This document shows, in pieces, positions 1 to 8,178 of a DNA stretch of 64,000 nt (its first letter is position 1; every line of letters starts with the position of its first letter). The DNA is from Proteiniphilum propionicum (lineage in GTDB: Bacteria; Bacteroidota; Bacteroidia; Bacteroidales; Dysgonomonadaceae): positions 1,727,501-1,791,500 of the forward strand of contig NZ_CP073586.1 of assembly GCF_022267555.1 (NCBI RefSeq), written 5' to 3'. Position numbers and translations under genes: made by a program. A model generated the notes under the pieces. It ran no database searches, was not told the origin of the DNA, and saw nothing but the letters and a program-made list of their open reading frames with translations.

Positions 1-395
1 GTACCCAGAATCAATGCTTTTCTGTGAACATCTGCCTTCAATATAGGGTTAAGAGAGTTTTTAAATCCGGTATAGTCGGTATTGTAACCTGTAAGCTTGT
101 AGTAATACATGTCTCCGGGCTTTCTCTCAATCCTGATCACGTTGACGGCACCAATTCTTTCTGCTTCGGGGGAGATATCGTGCAAAAATGGAATCACTTT
201 TTCTTTGTAGGGAATTGTAACATTCAGACCCTTCAGATGCTGATTAAAAAGTATAACTCGACGAATATCCAAGATATCCTCCAGTTCGAAATTCAGGTAT
301 TCAGCATCAATATTCTCCCGCATGAACTTCTCAGTGAAGAATTTTGCCGAGAAAGAGTGTTTAAGCGGAAAACCAATCAGTCCGTAAGTATCCAT
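1..395 (-). CDS. aroE: Shikimate dehydrogenase, N-terminal part (cut by window edge)
   Basis: Reduces 3-dehydroshikimate to shikimate with NADPH in the cytoplasmic chorismate pathway. The reading frame starts at the ATG at 395 and reads MDTYGLIGFPLKHSFS, the shikimate-binding N-terminus of AroE (G-x-P-x-x-H-S). It continues through NVTIPYKE and a GAVNVI stretch, both typical of the family. The sequence ends at the window edge just as the Rossmann glycine loop begins (ALILGT), so the NADP-binding half lies outside. It starts 9 bases after the ubiE stop, so it is probably the last visible gene of the purF-like/phoH/purC/ubiE/aroE transcript. The family call is secure from the motifs. Only about 131 residues are visible. 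Confidence 0.9.
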   Translation of the reverse strand, partial: MDTYGLIGFPLKHSFSAKFFTEKFMRENIDAEYLNFELEDILDIRRVILFNQHLKGLNVTIPYKEKVIPFLHDISPEAERIGAVNVIRIERKPGDMYYYKLTGYNTDYTGFKNSLNPILKADVHRKALILG

Positions 396-404
396 TATTT
401 CAAA

Positions 405-1151
405 TTATAAAACCGGTTTCTCTGCAATGTATAATGTTGTAATACCAAGCGTATATCGTCTTAAGCGTATGTTTGTAAACCCGTTTTTCTTCAGGATAAG
501 CATCATTTCTCTTCCCTGTGGAAAAGCTGCAATAGACTCGGGAAGATATTCATATGCCCTCTGTTCGGTTGCGAGGATACCTGACAAAACAGGCATTACA
601 TATTTGGTATAAGCAGAATAGAGCTGTTTCATCGGTGTTTTGCCGGGTGTTGTAAGTTCAATAAATAGAAATACCCCTCCCGGCTTCAAAACACGAAGCA
701 CCTCTTTGAAACTTTTGTCTATATCTTCGAAGTTACGTACCCCAAATGCTATGGTGGAAGCATCGAAGCTGTTATCAGGAAAGTTCATCTCTGCGCAATC
801 CTGTTTTTCGAAAGTTATGATATCGTCAAGTCCTCCTGCTTTCACTTTGCGGCGGCCAATCGACATCATCCCTTCTGAGATATCAACAGCCATGATCTTT
901 TCAGGTTTCAGGATCTTCTGTGCCAGAATAGCGAAATCACCGGTGCCAGTAGCAATGTCCAGTATCTGATGGTGAGGGTATTTTTTCAACACCTTAAGGG
1001 CATCACTGCGCCAGTAATTATCAATACCCAGTGATAGTGCACCATTAAGCTTATCATATCCCGGAGCAATTTCATTGAACATGTGAATAATCTGCTCTTT
1101 CTTTGGCTTATCGGGATGGTAAGGATTTACCCTTTCTACTTTATAACTCAT
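405..1151 (-). CDS. ubiE: Demethylmenaquinone methyltransferase
   Basis: This is a class I SAM-dependent methyltransferase of 248 aa that carries out the last step of menaquinone synthesis, methylating demethylmenaquinone at the membrane face. The SAM-binding motif I (LDIATGTGDFA) is at residues 64-74. The UbiE signatures are present: MFNEIAPGYDKLN near residue 24, then FGVRNFEDI and a C-terminal FTNIRLRRYTLGI stretch. The length is that of the family. It lies 34 bases after purC and 9 bases before aroE, which argues for cotranscription. Bacteroidales respire with menaquinone and not ubiquinone, so the menaquinone role (also called menG) is the likely one. Nothing is odd in the sequence. Confidence 0.93.
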   Translation of the reverse strand: MSYKVERVNPYHPDKPKKEQIIHMFNEIAPGYDKLNGALSLGIDNYWRSDALKVLKKYPHHQILDIATGTGDFAILAQKILKPEKIMAVDISEGMMSIGRRKVKAGGLDDIITFEKQDCAEMNFPDNSFDASTIAFGVRNFEDIDKSFKEVLRVLKPGGVFLFIELTTPGKTPMKQLYSAYTKYVMPVLSGILATEQRAYEYLPESIAAFPQGREMMLILKKNGFTNIRLRRYTLGITTLYIAEKPVL

Positions 1152-1185
1152 TTTTCAGGTTTAGTGACTTTTTTACTTTTAGTTG

Positions 1186-2127
1186 TCAGTGGGTTAAATA
1201 TTCAGTAATATTATTCTCAATGCGTTTTTCCAGAGCTTTCGCATCTGCTTTCACAAATTTCTTTCCCACAATTTTTTCGTACAATTCAATATATCTTTCC
1301 GAAACGCTGTTGCAATATTCATCTGTCATTTCGGGAATTTTTTGTCCGGGTTGCCCCTGAAATCCGTTATCCATAAGCCATTTGCGTACAAACTCTTTCG
1401 ATAGCTGCCTTTGCTCTTCTCCCTTATCGAAACGCTCTTTATACCCTTCGCTGTAGAAATAGCGTGACGAGTCGGGTGTGTGAATCTCATCTATCAAGTA
1501 TATTTTACCATCTTTTTTGCCAAACTCGTATTTGGTGTCCACCAGAATAAGCCCCTTTTCAGCAGCCATTTCAGTCCCTCTTTTGAACAGTGCATACGTG
1601 TATTCTTCCAGCTGTTCGTAATCTTCCCTGCTTACCAGCCCCTGGGCTAGAATCTCCTCTTTCGAGATGTTTTCATCATGCCCTTCATCTGCTTTAGTGG
1701 TAGGAGTGATAACAGGTGATTCAAACTTCTGATTTTCCCGCAATCCATCAGGTAACGAAAGCCCGCAAATGGAACGTACCCCTTTCTTGTATTCGCGCCA
1801 TGCACTTCCCGTGATGTAGCCGCGGATAACCATTTCTACCTTAAACGGTTCACAACGTATTCCTGCTGTAACCATCGGATCGGGAGAGGCAGTTTTCCAG
1901 TTGGGTACAATATCGGAAGTGGCATCGAGAAAGTCGGCTGCTATCTGGTTTAGTACCTGCCCCTTATATGGGATTCCCTTTGGTAATACCACATCGAATG
2001 CTGAAATGCGGTCGGTGGTAATCATTACCAGCGTGTCGCTTCCAATGCTGTATACGTCGCGTACTTTTCCATAATAAACACCTGATTGTCCCGGGAAATT
2101 ATAATTTGTTTTTGTTAACGTATTCAT
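1186..2127 (-). CDS. purC: Phosphoribosylaminoimidazole-succinocarboxamide synthase
   Basis: Joins aspartate to CAIR with ATP to form SAICAR in de novo purine synthesis. The 313-aa protein has the SAICAR synthetase signatures: the glycine-rich start [10 protein letters not shown] near residue 20, the [15 protein letters not shown] segment near 103, and DTKYEFGKK followed by [12 protein letters not shown] in the C-terminal half. The length matches the longer, eukaryote-like form of about 300 aa common in Bacteroidetes, not the 240-aa E. coli form. It sits between phoH (30 bases) and ubiE (34 bases). With the purF-like gene two positions upstream, it makes this a purine-linked transcript. Confidence 0.95.
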   Translation of the reverse strand: MNTLTKTNYNFPGQSGVYYGKVRDVYSIGSDTLVMITTDRISAFDVVLPKGIPYKGQVLNQIAADFLDATSDIVPNWKTASPDPMVTAGIRCEPFKVEMVIRGYITGSAWREYKKGVRSICGLSLPDGLRENQKFESPVITPTTKADEGHDENISKEEILAQGLVSREDYEQLEEYTYALFKRGTEMAAEKGLILVDTKYEFGKKDGKIYLIDEIHTPDSSRYFYSEGYKERFDKGEEQRQLSKEFVRKWLMDNGFQGQPGQKIPEMTDEYCNSVSERYIELYEKIVGKKFVKADAKALEKRIENNITEYLTH

Positions 2128-2157
2128 CTTCTCTTTATGATTTTATTTGTTTGTAGT

Positions 2158-3156
2158 TTATCTTGTATCCTCCGCATTTATGTTGCTGGTATTATGACTT
2201 TTGTCTGCTCTTGAGCGTACTAACGCATCTTCTTTCTCATACGCCTCAACTATTCTCTGTACAATCTTATGACGCACAATATCTTTTTTATTGAATTCAA
2301 CCGTGGCGATGCCTTTGATACCATACAGCACCTTCATTGCGTGAATTAGTCCCGACTGTTGCGAACTTGGCAGGTCTATTTGTGTGATGTCACCTGTTAC
2401 AATCATTTTCGCGTTTAACCCAAGGCGGGTAAGGAACATTTTTATCTGTGGCTTCGTGGTGTTCTGTGCTTCATCAAGTATAATAACCGCATCGTTGAGG
2501 GTACGCCCGCGCATAAAAGCCAGAGGTGCTATCTGAATTATTTTATTTTCGAGATACTCTTTCAGTTTTAAGGGGGGGATCATATCCTCAAGGGCATCAT
2601 ACAGTGGTTGAAGGTAAGGATCAATTTTCTCCTTCATGTCTCCCGGAAGAAACCCCAGTTTTTCGCCTGCTTCTACTGCCGGGCGGCTGAGTATGATCTT
2701 GCGTACCTGCTTTGTTTTCAATGCGCGTACAGCCAGGGCAATAGCCGTATAGGTCTTCCCCGATCCGGCAGGGCCAATTGCGAACACCATGTCGTTAAAG
2801 TCGAATACTTCAACCAGTTTTTTCTGGTTGAAGGTACGAGCTAATATAGGCTTTCCGTTAAGCCCGTGAATAATGAGGTTGTCCACATTCACCACCGAGG
2901 GCGCTTTACCCTTCACTATGTCAAGAATGTCTTCCTCTTTCAGCACATTCATTTCGTTGCTGAATTTCTCCAGCTCATGAATTTTTGCTCCGAACGCCAT
3001 TAATTCCTCCTCTTCTCCAATTACCTTGATAACATTTCCTCTTGCTACTATTCTAAGTTTTGGGAACAGTGTTTTCAACAGCTGGATATTACTGTTGTTG
3101 ATGCCGAAAAATACTACCGGGTCTACATTTTCAATGAGTATAATGCGTTCAATCAT
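2158..3156 (-). CDS. phoH: PhoH family ATPase
   Basis: PhoH-like P-loop ATPase of 332 aa, related to E. coli YbeZ, a family linked to RNA metabolism and ribosome-associated YbeY. The N-terminal 100 residues are a small KH-like region. The ATPase core has a Walker A GPAGSGKT at 128-135, a Walker B with ILDEAQNTT, and a later TGDITQIDLP segment typical of the family. The C-terminus (about 25 aa) is polar and probably disordered. It starts 8 bases after the purF-like stop and lies 30 bases before purC, so translation is probably coupled to its neighbours. The exact substrate in Bacteroidetes is not known to me. Confidence 0.9.
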   Translation of the reverse strand: MIERIILIENVDPVVFFGINNSNIQLLKTLFPKLRIVARGNVIKVIGEEEELMAFGAKIHELEKFSNEMNVLKEEDILDIVKGKAPSVVNVDNLIIHGLNGKPILARTFNQKKLVEVFDFNDMVFAIGPAGSGKTYTAIALAVRALKTKQVRKIILSRPAVEAGEKLGFLPGDMKEKIDPYLQPLYDALEDMIPPLKLKEYLENKIIQIAPLAFMRGRTLNDAVIILDEAQNTTKPQIKMFLTRLGLNAKMIVTGDITQIDLPSSQQSGLIHAMKVLYGIKGIATVEFNKKDIVRHKIVQRIVEAYEKEDALVRSRADKSHNTSNINAEDTR

Positions 3157-3164
3157 TCTTGAAT

Positions 3165-5081
3165 TTATGTAAAATTAAGTATATATTGTCTATGTTTATT
3201 TTCGTGTCCTTCTATATAATTGATAAAAGCGTTGTTCACAAGACGATTGCCCCCTGGCGTGGGATAGTTGCCCGAGAAATACCAGTCGCCCCGATGGTTG
3301 GGGCACGCCTTGTGCAAATCTTCTATACGTTGAAAAACTATCTGGACCTTAGCCTTAATATCATTGGAAGTAAGCATACATGCAATCTTTTCAGAGATCT
3401 CCTCTTCAGTAAAAGGTGCGTAAATATCCTTCACGTAATTCACAATCTCTTCCTTACTCTTGTGGCTTTGAGCTACCGATTTTTCGTATGTTTCATCAAT
3501 CACGTGGTGCATACCGCGTTCCTTAAGAAGCTCAATGGCCGACTTGAAAGCAATAAACTCGCTCATACGCGTCATGTCTATACCATAACAATCAGGATAG
3601 CGTATCTGAGGGGAAGATGATACAATAATAATCTTTTTGGGGTCAAGCCTGTCCAGTATTTTGATAATACTCTGTTTTAAAGTTGTTCCACGTACAATAC
3701 TGTCATCGATAATAACCAGGTTGTCCAAACCTCTTTTCAAAGAGCCATAGGTAACATCGTATACATGAGCTGCAAGGTCGTTCCTGGTATTCCCCTGCGA
3801 TATAAAAGTACGGAGCTTGATATCTTTGATGGCAACTTTTTCAGAACGGACTCGTTTGGAAAGAATCCGGTCAACTTCCTCTTTGGTAAGTGTACTGCCT
3901 TTTTCGAGAATGATGGCCGCTTTCTTGTGGTTGAAATGATCTTCCAGCCCTTGAAGCATCCCGAAGTATGCCACTTCAGCGGTATTGGGTATGAAAGAGA
4001 AAACTGTGTTGTCGAAATCGTCATCAATTGCTTTAATTATTTCCGGAACAAGCAGTTCACCCAGTTTTTTGCGTTCACGATAAATATCATAATCCGATCC
4101 GCGTGAAAAATATATACGTTCGAAAGAGCAAGGGGTTATTTTTTCTTTTTTCGGGAGGATCTGGTGAAGGCTGACGGTACCGTTTCGCTTCACAATAAAT
4201 GCTTCTCCAGGCTGCAGTTCGTGCACATCGTCTTTCTTAAGATTAAAAGCAGTTTGAATAACCGGACGCTCCGAAGCTACCACAGCTACCTCACTATCGT
4301 GGTAATAAAATGCGGTGCGTATACCCCACGGGTCGCGAAGTGTAAACGCGTCTCCACTCCCAATTAATCCTGAAAGGGCGTAGCCGCCGTCCCAGTTTTT
4401 GGAGGCTCGCTTTAAAAGGAATGGGATGTCAAGTCTTTCTTCAATCAAATAACTTACCTCTTGTCCGTCGATATTGTTTTTTTCCAGATGATCGTATTGA
4501 TATTGTACTTCTCGGTCTAGATAATGGCCTATCGATTCCAGTATGACGAAAGTATCGGCATAATCGCGAGGGTGTTGTCCCTCCGACAGGAGTTGTTGAA
4601 ACATTTCGTCAACATTTGTCATGTTGAAATTTCCTGCAAGGGCAAGGCTTCTCGATGCCCAGTTGTTACGGCGTAACAGAGGGTGTACATAGGTGAGCCC
4701 TATTTTTCCTGATGTGCTATACCGAAGATGGCCTATAAACAGCTCCGAGGCAAACGGTACTACCTTTTTTACAAATTCAATATCGTTAAGCTGATCTGGT
4801 GTAAACTGCCTGAACGCGTCATGAACCTTTGAGAATATTTCAGAAATTGCGCCTGAGCCCAGTGCACGCTCTCTGAAAATATATTCACTTCCCGGGGTTG
4901 CCTCCAGCTTAACGGCGCCTAGCCCGGCACCTTCCTGGCCGCGGTTATGTTGCTTCTCCATAAGAAGGTAGAGTTTGTCCAGGCCATATTGCCATGTACC
5001 ATACTTTTTGTAATAATATTCAAGCGGTTTGAGAAGCCGGATTACCGCGATACCGCATTCATGCTTAATGCTGTCAGTCAT
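3165..5081 (-). CDS. purF: Amidophosphoribosyltransferase-like protein (long form)
   Basis: Class II glutamine amidotransferase joined to a phosphoribosyltransferase, the architecture of PurF, which makes phosphoribosylamine from PRPP and glutamine. The nucleophile is probably Cys9 (HECGIAVI), after an eight-residue propeptide that would be removed. KQHNRGQEGAGLG is the QHRGQ-like segment. The PRPP-binding loop IIDDSIVRGTT is near residues 455-465, and LRYSTSG and AGNFNMTN match the amidotransferase core. At 638 aa it is much longer than the usual 470-500 aa, with extra segments around Tyr-rich residues 18-30 and a C-terminal extension of about 100 aa. Bacteroidales often carry such a long form beside a standard PurF, so it could be a paralogue with a modified role. 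First gene of the operon. Confidence 0.82.
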   Translation of the reverse strand: MTDSIKHECGIAVIRLLKPLEYYYKKYGTWQYGLDKLYLLMEKQHNRGQEGAGLGAVKLEATPGSEYIFRERALGSGAISEIFSKVHDAFRQFTPDQLNDIEFVKKVVPFASELFIGHLRYSTSGKIGLTYVHPLLRRNNWASRSLALAGNFNMTNVDEMFQQLLSEGQHPRDYADTFVILESIGHYLDREVQYQYDHLEKNNIDGQEVSYLIEERLDIPFLLKRASKNWDGGYALSGLIGSGDAFTLRDPWGIRTAFYYHDSEVAVVASERPVIQTAFNLKKDDVHELQPGEAFIVKRNGTVSLHQILPKKEKITPCSFERIYFSRGSDYDIYRERKKLGELLVPEIIKAIDDDFDNTVFSFIPNTAEVAYFGMLQGLEDHFNHKKAAIILEKGSTLTKEEVDRILSKRVRSEKVAIKDIKLRTFISQGNTRNDLAAHVYDVTYGSLKRGLDNLVIIDDSIVRGTTLKQSIIKILDRLDPKKIIIVSSSPQIRYPDCYGIDMTRMSEFIAFKSAIELLKERGMHHVIDETYEKSVAQSHKSKEEIVNYVKDIYAPFTEEEISEKIACMLTSNDIKAKVQIVFQRIEDLHKACPNHRGDWYFSGNYPTPGGNRLVNNAFINYIEGHENKHRQYILNFT

Positions 5082-5227
5082 TTAGAGAGTTTATGTGCAA
5101 TAATTACATTTTTGCCCTACAAAAGATTAAATGGAGACTATAAAGGCAGAAACCAGTTGATGCCGCCATTAGGGAGGCAATTGCTGCAGGCCATCAATCT
5201 CATTTCAATCAGATTTGAAAGGGAATA

Positions 5228-5235
5228 CAAATTTA
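5228..5235 (-). promoter_or_regulatory. Possible -7 element for the purF-like operon
   Basis: The plus strand reads CAAATTTA, so the minus strand has TAAATTTG, an exact TAnnTTTG match, about 147 bases upstream of the purF-like start. No TTTG is seen at the expected 19-21 base spacing, so this could be chance in AT-rich DNA. Confidence 0.3.
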
Positions 5236-5432
5236 GCTTTATTTGTGGAGATTCAGGATATTTTGCACCCTTAATCTTATTAAAAATGTCAAAAGTTGGC
5301 TCCCCATTACCTGCAATTGAGCATGGATGCGGCTCAGGATCAAGAAAATGCAAGTGTGCATGCAACCGAAGGTGTTAGCAGGTTGCCGAAATTTAATCTG
5401 TTGGCGATGGGGAGAAATCGTTCGAGAGAGGT

Positions 5433-5440
5433 TATCTTTG
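5433..5440 (+). promoter_or_regulatory. dgt promoter -7 element
   Basis: TATCTTTG matches the Bacteroidetes TAnnTTTG consensus. A transcript starting around 5445 would carry the AGGAGG at 5449-5454 and reach the dgt ATG at 5461. This supports the shorter dgt start over the open frame that begins at 5296. Confidence 0.65.
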
Positions 5441-5460
5441 CATATATTAGGAGGATAATC

Positions 5461-6789
5461 ATGAATTGGAAACAGTTATTATCTGCAAAGAGATTTGGAA
5501 TGGAGCATTATAAGGGTGCAAAAAAACATGAGCGCACAGAATTTCAACGAGATTATGACAGGCTGATCTTCTCTTCTCCCTTTCGGCGCTTGCAGAACAA
5601 AACGCAGGTTTTTCCGCTACCCGGTAGTGTGTTTGTGCATAACAGGTTGACACATAGTCTGGAAGTGTCCAGCGTGGGGCGTTCGCTGGGAGAAAATGTG
5701 GCGCGCGCACTGCGAGAAAAGTATCCACGATCGGCAGCACATTTCGAAGAAATTGGTTCGATTGTTTCTGCCGCTTGTTTGGCGCACGATTTAGGCAATC
5801 CGCCATTCGGGCACTCAGGGGAGAAGGCTATCTCCACATTTTTTTCTGAGGGGAGCGGGACTTATTTAAAAACACCGGTTGAGGAGGAGGGTGGGAGGTG
5901 GGCCGATTTTACCTTTTTCGAAGGTAATGCTAATGCTCTACGGTTGCTTATGCATCAGTTCAGGGGAAGAAGAAGAGGCGGTTTCGCGATGACATACGCC
6001 ACACTGGGCTCAATAGTTAAATATCCATACTCATCTGAATTGAGCGGAGGAAAAAACAAGTTCGGTTTTTTCGCATCGGAAGAGGATGATTACAGGAATA
6101 TTGCCGTTGACCTGGGTATAGACGTGCTGAACGGCAACCCGTTGAAGCTGGCACGTTATCCTCTGGTATATCTTGTGGAGGCTGCCGACGATATCTGTTA
6201 CCAGGTAATGGATATAGAGGATGCCCACAAGCTGCATCTGGTATCTACTGAGAAAGCGATGGAGCTGATGCTCGGTTTTTTTGATGAAGAGGGCCGTCGC
6301 AAGCGCACCGCCACATTATCGTATGTAAGCGATGTAAATGAGCAGATTTCTTATCTGCGTGCAGGGGTGATCGGATTACTTGTGGAAGAATGTTCTGAAG
6401 TATTTACCGATAATGAAGAGATGATTCTCAACGGGGAGTTTACCGGTTCTCTTATCAAACATATTTCCCCTGTGGCTGTGAGTGCCTACAATAACTGTTC
6501 TGATTTTGCCTTTCATAAAATTTATCGTTCTAAAGATGTGCTTGATATTGAACTTGCAGGATATCGTATAATAGGTTTTTTACTTGATGTTTTCACCAAT
6601 GCTATCCAAAATAAAGATCATGCCTATTCAAAGCTACTTTTGGACAGAATTCCCGATCAGTATGAAACCAATTCACCAAGCATGTACGGGAAAATTCAAT
6701 CAGTTATTGATTACATATCGGGTATGACAGATGTTTATGCATTGGATCTGTATCGCAAAATCACAGGCATGGGTTTGCCCGATATCTGA
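5461..6789 (+). CDS. dgt: dGTP triphosphohydrolase (HD domain)
   Basis: Hydrolyses dGTP, and possibly other dNTPs, to the nucleoside and tripolyphosphate, setting dNTP pools in the cytoplasm. The start at 5461 (MNWKQLLSAKRFG) is chosen because AGGAGG precedes it by six bases and a TATCTTTG promoter box lies just upstream; the product is then 442 aa. Metal-binding HD motifs are visible: RLTHSLEVSSVGRSLG near residue 65, AHDLGNPPFGHSGE near residue 108, and VEAADDICYQVMDIED in the middle. The N-terminal FSSPFRRLQNKTQVFPL is the usual dGTPase signature. It is a single-gene unit divergent from the purF-like operon. An AT-only stem at 6810-6837 may end it. Confidence 0.93.
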   Translation: MNWKQLLSAKRFGMEHYKGAKKHERTEFQRDYDRLIFSSPFRRLQNKTQVFPLPGSVFVHNRLTHSLEVSSVGRSLGENVARALREKYPRSAAHFEEIGSIVSAACLAHDLGNPPFGHSGEKAISTFFSEGSGTYLKTPVEEEGGRWADFTFFEGNANALRLLMHQFRGRRRGGFAMTYATLGSIVKYPYSSELSGGKNKFGFFASEEDDYRNIAVDLGIDVLNGNPLKLARYPLVYLVEAADDICYQVMDIEDAHKLHLVSTEKAMELMLGFFDEEGRRKRTATLSYVSDVNEQISYLRAGVIGLLVEECSEVFTDNEEMILNGEFTGSLIKHISPVAVSAYNNCSDFAFHKIYRSKDVLDIELAGYRIIGFLLDVFTNAIQNKDHAYSKLLLDRIPDQYETNSPSMYGKIQSVIDYISGMTDVYALDLYRKITGMGLPDI

Positions 6790-6844
6790 TTATATACTTC
6801 CAATTTGATAATAAAAAATATTTTTTGATTTTTTATTGAAATTA

Positions 6845-6876
6845 TTTGGTAGGTTTTAATTTCTTTTTTATATTTG
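6845..6876 (+). promoter_or_regulatory. Promoter (-33 TTTG, -7 TATATTTG)
   Basis: TTTG at 6845-6848 and TATATTTG at 6869-6876 are separated by 20 bases, the ideal spacing for the Bacteroidetes primary sigma factor. Transcription would begin near 6881. The first annotated gene downstream is at 7137 and has its own -7 box, so this promoter probably drives a short RNA or peptide. Confidence 0.55.
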
Positions 6877-6917
6877 TAACGTGGTTTTTTCATAATAGTA
6901 TTAGATTTAAGGTTAAC

Positions 6918-6992
6918 ATGTTTGGCAGAATGTCGAGAGACATTCTGTCAATTCGTTTTAAACGTTTTTTGTTGCGGTATTTTTATAAGTAA
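6918..6992 (+). other. Candidate small ORF or small RNA with a stable hairpin
   Basis: A 24-codon frame begins MFGRMSRDILS and ends RYFYK. It is strongly basic (seven Arg/Lys, one Asp) and would be amphipathic. It lies about 37 bases after the predicted start of the 6845-6876 promoter. The same bases form a perfect 9-bp stem (CAGAATGTC) closed by GAGA at 6926-6947, followed by CGTTT/AAACG and a T6 run near 6966, which looks like a terminator. The two readings, small RNA of about 90 bases or basic micropeptide, compete. I do not recognise either, and no ribosome binding site stands out. Confidence 0.25.
6926..6947 (+). repeat. Perfect hairpin with GAGA tetraloop
   Basis: CAGAATGTC at 6926-6934 pairs with GACATTCTG at 6939-6947 around GAGA. 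It is the most GC-rich structure in an AT-rich spacer and lies inside the transcript predicted from the promoter at 6845-6876. Confidence 0.5.
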
Positions 6993-7110
6993 TACTTTAT
7001 GAAACAAATGAATATAGGGATTATTCAAGAAGTATTCATGCTGAATTACAATTCATGACAGAAGAAACAAAATAAAGTCTAATTTATTTTAAATCCAGTC
7101 TAATCTTTTT

Positions 7111-7118
7111 TACTTTTG
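7111..7118 (+). promoter_or_regulatory. -7 element of the lipoprotein/dispanin cluster
   Basis: TACTTTTG is an exact TAnnTTTG match. Transcription would start near 7123 and reach the ATG at 7137 after about 14 bases, a leader length like that of uvrA and dgt in this window. Confidence 0.6.
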
Positions 7119-7136
7119 TGGTATAATTGTTTGCTT

Positions 7137-7538
7137 ATGCAAAAAAGATACATTATTCTAACTGTCGCTTTTTTTTCTATACTGCTTACCCGGTGTAATT
7201 CAGGGGACAAGGAGCTAAACAGGAAATTATCGGAAATGGCAGCCTCTATCAATGAATCAGCCCCTGTCATGCTTGATGGCTACACGCGATTCGAAGAAGC
7301 ATCGGTATCGTCAGATAACGTCTTCAGATATCGATATACGGTGTTAAATACAACCAACCCGGACTCTCTTGTAGAGAGTGGAGCGGTGGCACTTGTTGAA
7401 AATATTAAAAAAGAGTTTTCCGGGAATCCCGATCTGCTCATTTTTAAGGAGAACAAAGTAGTGATAGAATATATGTATAACGATGAAAACAACAGAAACA
7501 TCAACTTGATACGAATAACACCCGATGATTACCAATAA
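7137..7538 (+). CDS. Small probable lipoprotein, unknown function
   Basis: A 133-aa protein with a hydrophobic N-terminus (MQKRYIILTVAFFSILL) followed by TRCNSG. The Cys fits a lipoprotein, but the preceding Arg is atypical for a lipobox, so anchoring is likely and not sure. The rest is soluble, mixed alpha/beta, with a short region of charged residues and no motif I know. The ATG at 7137 is preferred over one at 7116 because the promoter box at 7111-7118 overlaps the latter. It is followed after 11 bases by the GYF-dispanin gene, so it probably heads the small membrane-protein cluster at 7137-8958. It could be an envelope partner of those proteins. Confidence 0.7.
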   Translation: MQKRYIILTVAFFSILLTRCNSGDKELNRKLSEMAASINESAPVMLDGYTRFEEASVSSDNVFRYRYTVLNTTNPDSLVESGAVALVENIKKEFSGNPDLLIFKENKVVIEYMYNDENNRNINLIRITPDDYQ

Positions 7539-7549
7539 AATAAGAAGCT

Positions 7550-8113
7550 ATGAACCACTATTTCTACATTGACGCTGCGGGAAAGCAAAAAGGGACTTTC
7601 TCTCCTGAGGAGCTTGGACAAGAGAGTATAAAAAGAGACACCCTTGTATGGACACAAGGAATGGAGCAATGGAAACGTGCTGAAGAGGTTGACGAGCTGC
7701 AGTATCTTTTTTACGGTACATACAGTACACCTCAACCAACTAATGCGCCTCACCCTTCATCTTATGGGCAGGCTAGTGCTGTACCTGGGTACCGTGAGCA
7801 GCCCGTCATGCCCAAATCGTGGCTTGTGGAGTCTATTCTTGTGACTATCTTGCCATTTATGCTGTGCAGCAGCTTCCTGAGCCTTCTCGGAATCATCGGT
7901 ATAGTATATGCGTCTCAGGTTGAATCCTTCTACAACAGAGGAGACTATGCCGCAGCAGCTGAGGCTTCGCGGTCTGCTGGCAAATGGACCAAAATTGCCA
8001 TGTGGATAGCAATAGGATGGATACTGTTGATAATAATCTCAATAACTCTTTTTATGGTGTTTATTGGATCTTTTGCTGCTATACCAGGACTAAGCGATTT
8101 GATAAATACTTAA
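7550..8113 (+). CDS. GYF_2-dispanin (CD225) membrane protein
   Basis: A 187-aa protein with two recognisable parts. Residues 1-55 (HYFYIDAAGKQKGTFSPEEL, TLVWTQGMEQWKRAEEV) are a GYF_2/DUF4339 domain, a small cytoplasmic module thought to bind proline-rich peptides. A proline-rich linker (PQPTNAPHP) follows. Then comes a CD225/dispanin-type pair of membrane segments (near 96-122 and 149-175) joined by the typical ASQVESFYNRGDYAAAAEASRSAGKW loop, written here as separate parts ASQVESFYNRG and AAEASRSAGKW. The eukaryotic relatives are IFITM proteins; the bacterial role is not established. The gene is followed by a second dispanin gene and a DUF2752 gene. Its last codons (LINT-stop) recur in the micro-ORF downstream. 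Confidence 0.85.
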   Translation: MNHYFYIDAAGKQKGTFSPEELGQESIKRDTLVWTQGMEQWKRAEEVDELQYLFYGTYSTPQPTNAPHPSSYGQASAVPGYREQPVMPKSWLVESILVTILPFMLCSSFLSLLGIIGIVYASQVESFYNRGDYAAAAEASRSAGKWTKIAMWIAIGWILLIIISITLFMVFIGSFAAIPGLSDLINT

Positions 8114-8115
8114 AA

Positions 8116-8175
8116 ATGGAAAAAGCCTCATATTCATCTAAGGCAGCATCTCAACGCAATTTGATAAATACTTAA
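8116..8175 (+). pseudogene. 19-codon remnant between two dispanin genes
   Basis: A frame of 19 codons starts MEKASYSSK and ends NLINT-stop. Its first three residues match those of the next gene (MEK) and its last five match the end of the preceding gene (DLINT against NLINT). At the DNA level ATTTGATAAATACTTA occurs at both ends, followed each time within five bases by ATGGAAAAA. It looks like what remains after internal deletion of a third dispanin paralogue, or a short duplication of the intergenic junction. It probably has no product of its own. Confidence 0.45.
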
Positions 8176-8178
8176 TCT

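Larger units (their letters stand above)
5082..5460. other. Divergent spacer between the purF-like gene and dgt
   Basis: This 379-base gap holds no convincing gene. On the plus side a TATCTTTG box at 5433-5440 and an AGGAGG at 5449-5454 serve dgt. On the minus side an exact TAAATTTG box lies at 5228-5235 and would give the purF-like operon a leader of about 140 bases. I saw no clear -33 partner for it, so it is a weak candidate. An open frame runs into dgt from 5296, but its translation upstream of 5461 looks noncoding. Confidence 0.5.
6790..7136 (+). other. Promoter-rich spacer downstream of dgt
   Basis: The 347-base gap holds an AT-only hairpin (AATAAAAAAT at 6810-6819 pairing with 6828-6837) that may terminate dgt. 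It also holds a well-spaced promoter at 6845-6876, a perfect 9-bp stem with a GAGA loop at 6926-6947, a 24-codon open frame at 6918-6992, and a second promoter box at 7111-7118 just before the lipoprotein gene. Two promoters in one gap suggest the first transcribes something of its own. Confidence 0.5.

Noticed and set aside
24-410. Plus-strand open frame over aroE
   Set aside because: It is the antisense shadow of the aroE N-terminus, whose minus-strand translation carries the shikimate dehydrogenase motifs.
5296-5460. N-terminal extension of dgt
   Set aside because: The translation is unlike dGTPases and includes the -7 box and ribosome binding site of the real start at 5461.
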